Positions 62,401-64,000 of a stretch of 64,000 nt of DNA are shown piece by piece. Position numbers and translations under genes: made by a program. The stretch lies in NCBI RefSeq assembly GCF_001748245.1, contig NZ_BDFO01000001.1:7244346-7308345 (forward strand). Direction: 5' to 3'. Source of the stretch: Oligoflexus tunisiensis. GTDB lineage: Bacteria > Bdellovibrionota_B > Oligoflexia > Oligoflexales > Oligoflexaceae. Within the stretch, counting starts at the first letter, position 1. Every line of letters starts with the position of its first letter. The notes beneath the pieces are model-generated. The model worked only from the letters and a program-made list of their open reading frames with translations. It did not search any database and had not been told where the DNA came from.

Positions 62401-64000
62401 ATGCCAGACCTCCCAGCGGGAACGCTCGGTGGTGGCGAGATCATCCATGACCCGCACCGGAATGCCTTCGAGACTCGCAGGCAGCGCGACGCAACCGCGA
62501 CCGGACAGCCAGTCGGCCAGATACTGAAGGCATTGGAACACGTTATAACGGATTTCGTCCGGGTGATGATTGCTGGTCTGCGCGTCGGCATTGAGATCGG
62601 CGACAATCAAGGACCTTGCATAAAGAGGATGATCCGGATCGAGGCCTTCAATATCCGGACCCTCGACAAAACGCAGCACATCCTGCGCATGATCCTCCTG
62701 AAGCAGGGCTTGAATCAGCGTCTGCAAAGGCTTGGTGTTTCCGGCCTTATACTTTTCCCAGGCCGTAACCAGAGCCAGACCGATCCGCACAAAGTCGGGA
62801 TGCGCCACCCAGAAGCCGGAGAGATCGCGCTTCAGCTGAGTGACGACATCCTTCATGTAACCCTTGAGGGTCACCTGAAAGGAAGGGCTCATGAGATCGG
62901 GACTGGACGGCAGAACTCCATACATGCCGCCCACCTTGATGCCGCCGCGCGGGCCCACGACATCGGCCAGGAGGCGATGCGAGGCTTTGATATAACGGAT
63001 CACGATGTTGGGATCCGTCTTGGCGGGAATGCGATAGTTGCTCTCCTCCTTGAAAAGGCGCGCGGTGGAGGCCAGGTAATCGTGCCAGCCCAGTGAGGCG
63101 CCGGCAAAATAAGGATGGAGCGCATCGATGATTTCATGCGTACGAAAGATGGCTCGCGGATTTTCCAGGACGATCATCAAACGGATCGTGCCTTTTTTAT
63201 AGGATGGAAATCTTTTTTGCAGTTGTGTCTCAGCTTCGCTCACCATGCGGTGGATATAGCCAGCCTCCTCCTCATTCTCCAGCTTCGGCACATAGAAAAC
63301 CAGGGCCTCGGGTCTTTGCCAGTTATGAAAGGCGTGCAGCGCAAAATCATAAAGGTGAAGCGGCACTGGGGTTTCTTCGCGGAAAAGAAAGGTGCAGGGC
63401 AACGCCAGACCGGGAAATCTTTTGATGGGAAGAGCGGGCTTGTCCTTGCGCAGTTCATATCGTTTGCCGCTCCCTTCGTCGACCACGGCCAGGCTTCCAT
63501 CAAAGCAGCGGCTCAGGTTTTCGCCGGCTGCTATCAAGTCCGCGTGCAGAGGCGTTTTTGAGTCCTCATCATCCGCGCCCCACTTGGGGAGATGAGGGCA
63601 GTCGCGCAGGATTTCCTCCACGATGGATGGTTCATTCGGCAGCCTGCGATGATAGGAATTGACCGCATTGATCGCCATTTTCGCTGTATCCGGTGGTCCG
63701 AAGAGCGTGACATGCGGTCCCTGCAGATAGGGGGGCAAGGGAGCGATGGGATTCCCACCCGCCTTGACATAATCCGCGCGTTTGGGGCCAAAAACGATGC
63801 GTCCGTTGCCATCCTCAAGACCCAGAACGGTCTGGTAATCGGGCGCCAGGTAATCCCGCTGATGCTCGGCATTGAAGGTTGTCAGCGCCCGGCATCTTTG
63901 ATCGATAAAAGCGCGATCGGCGCCTCGGGCCTCCAGCACCCTATTCAATTCCACGTGCAGCGCATCATGCAGCTCAGCAAGAAACTGCAAGGCCGCGGTC
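59467..64000 (-). CDS. four-domain fusion: malate synthase - OHCU decarboxylase - serine hydrolase - allantoicase (5' end outside window)
   Basis: At least 1507 residues; the frame stays open to base 64000, so the true start is beyond the edge. Numbering is from the TTG at 63990. (1) About 1-600 is a malate synthase: YDFALHAFHN and FYVPKLEN; Mg-site Glu276 (IVLENPRA) and Asp304 (GWHDYLA); GFWVAHPD (393-399); base Asp517 in VMDDLATTE. (2) About 605-770 is a 2-oxo-4-hydroxy-4-carboxy-5-ureidoimidazoline (OHCU) decarboxylase: His681 in FHGDIG; EYKRKFGIKFLVSAQGKS. (3) About 775-1120 is a class C/D-like serine hydrolase: S822-L-S-K825, Y923-S-G, H1064-Q-G. (4) About 1124-1507 is a two-repeat allantoicase: DSWETVRHNP...FPDGG twice. 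These act at late urate degradation and glyoxylate use. No uricase, HIU hydrolase, allantoinase or ureidoglycolate lyase is in the window. Confidence 0.9.
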   Translation of the reverse strand, partial: TAALQFLAELHDALHVELNRVLEARGADRAFIDQRCRALTTFNAEHQRDYLAPDYQTVLGLEDGNGRIVFGPKRADYVKAGGNPIAPLPPYLQGPHVTLFGPPDTAKMAINAVNSYHRRLPNEPSIVEEILRDCPHLPKWGADDEDSKTPLHADLIAAGENLSRCFDGSLAVVDEGSGKRYELRKDKPALPIKRFPGLALPCTFLFREETPVPLHLYDFALHAFHNWQRPEALVFYVPKLENEEEAGYIHRMVSEAETQLQKRFPSYKKGTIRLMIVLENPRAIFRTHEIIDALHPYFAGASLGWHDYLASTARLFKEESNYRIPAKTDPNIVIRYIKASHRLLADVVGPRGGIKVGGMYGVLPSSPDLMSPSFQVTLKGYMKDVVTQLKRDLSGFWVAHPDFVRIGLALVTAWEKYKAGNTKPLQTLIQALLQEDHAQDVLRFVEGPDIEGLDPDHPLYARSLIVADLNADAQTSNHHPDEIRYNVFQCLQYLADWLSGRGCVALPASLEGIPVRVMDDLATTERSRWEVWHEIRHGRFPLHDFLRIAFEELTFIRKDLSNAQKIVQVKWNEETAKWYPIAFKLMIRFMTDAEPVEFVSELLLPFTIEEIRTTDDPWQALQALEPEILAFDPTIERFMTWFECLGHQGFAAEMSRDLIPDLAKGEALVRRLNFEDLVAAAAFHGDIGQSKKTLDDMAAREQAAVLQEEEAIRSELQRLGQEYKRKFGIKFLVSAQGKSGQDLLGILQERIHNSQDVELDHARTALWEIARKRFLSSPLAERLDLFPRLKSRHRIAAAMISLMTPDSQQDIALDTAAETWFEVASLSKSVASAFALEYFAKKGISIHTPVNQLFATTDSDFRLQGSWGDQVTLAHLMNHKALNLHYVNGVSTTERMPPIHDFLRGNALYGYEPVAVINPPGTVFKYSGAGFLVLEHLIQSLEGRSIEAITRPFLDALGMQEFSFQQETLPGRTYARGCHDDGQVIIGGRLMFPAFAAGAMGTSAAMGRFLRHLGEAWHNLEGSGPISHDTAPLMLYGTDQGCQDFMGCNMGLGIFVAEAGDNRLAIHQGANDGFRCLYLYCFAGPDRGKGLVTLCNGEFSGVLFNAEVAQEALRLLDMQGIDYGLFAHRFDPGRLKPEEVVNIGYRDLVFKAFIPRLPEAIERKGPLSPLANQNLVTGARIVKVTNQLFGRAENLISPYEPTFDPGLFGKEGKIMDSWETVRHNPAPCDELILELVKPGPIRYVSLSTQFHLGNQAAFIRLEGQSQGTWHEILPKVAMEGHALLLVDRGTDARVYSSIRVQNFPDGGFSRLGLYSDLPEAERSRYRPLDSVQCVRFPETIPQTRKPMSLPYQAGEADIERNRARLRAGDLVNVASAALGARVLRASNEHYGPAIQVISPYRPLNMFDGLESARSREPGHHEEIVIQLARPGRLEKLVMDFTYFVNNNPLELSVQGQRGEEWVELVPRTWVKGFAGSQKAFTVQNTGTFEVLRVQTFPDGGLNRLLAFSRW

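Noticed and set aside
61717..63096. 459-codon open frame on the + strand
   Set aside because: Antisense shadow of the malate synthase/OHCU decarboxylase part of the fusion.
1..64000. CRISPR arrays, complete insertion sequences, rRNA genes
   Set aside because: I looked for regularly spaced repeats, transposase motifs with terminal inverted repeats, and conserved rRNA segments and saw none.

Overview
The window is about 64 kb of a Gram-negative chromosome, GC-moderate to GC-rich except for an AT-richer island at roughly 35.8-44.3 kb. The organism is probably a member of the Bdellovibrionota/Oligoflexia (Oligoflexus-like). This is inferred from two adjacent TIGR02147-type proteins, the lipid A/LPS export and outer-membrane genes, and the gene order around a full S10-spc-alpha ribosomal cluster. 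Without a search, the species cannot be named.

Layout. 1-8.3 kb (- strand): a partial XPB-like helicase, a small membrane protein, uppP, an outer-membrane protein, ruvB, ruvA, a HAMP membrane protein, metK, truB and rbfA. 8.4-13.7 kb (-): infB, nusA and rimP with a promoter at 13.72-13.74 kb. 14.05-17.4 kb: a large unrecognised winged-helix regulator (+), an LptF/LptG permease (-) and a small probable lipoprotein (-). 17.46-31.3 kb (-): the ribosomal cluster rpsJ...rplN-rplE...secY-adk-infA-rpmJ-rpsM-rpsK-rpoA-rplQ, with a promoter at 31.42 kb and a terminator at 17.46 kb. rplX (L24) is missing between rplN and rplE, and rpsD (S4) is missing between rpsK and rpoA. 31.6-35.2 kb (+): two translationally coupled exported proteins. 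35.29 kb: tRNA-His, followed by a broken recombinase-like gene.

35.8-45.8 kb is an accessory, defence-type island. It contains a HEPN protein, a DUF2971 protein, a 1336-residue NACHT/STAND-type NTPase ending in a PD-(D/E)XK-like nuclease domain, an AAA/DUF4143 ATPase and a Fic protein. Several well-formed palindromic operator candidates lie upstream of the last two. 45.8-52 kb holds an EcsC-like protein, a hybrid-free sensor kinase, a small exported protein, two TIGR02147 paralogues, a DUF4383 membrane protein and a Mut7-C protein.

52-64 kb is a purine salvage/degradation locus: guanine deaminase, a purine permease, xanthine dehydrogenase xdhA-xdhB and xdhC. It ends with a very large protein, cut by the window edge, that joins malate synthase, OHCU decarboxylase, a serine-hydrolase (beta-lactamase-fold) domain and allantoicase in one chain. 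The locus reads as guanine -> xanthine -> urate -> allantoin/allantoate -> glyoxylate -> malate, with the late steps tethered together. This fusion is the most striking object in the window. The HEPN/DUF2971/NACHT-nuclease cluster is second.
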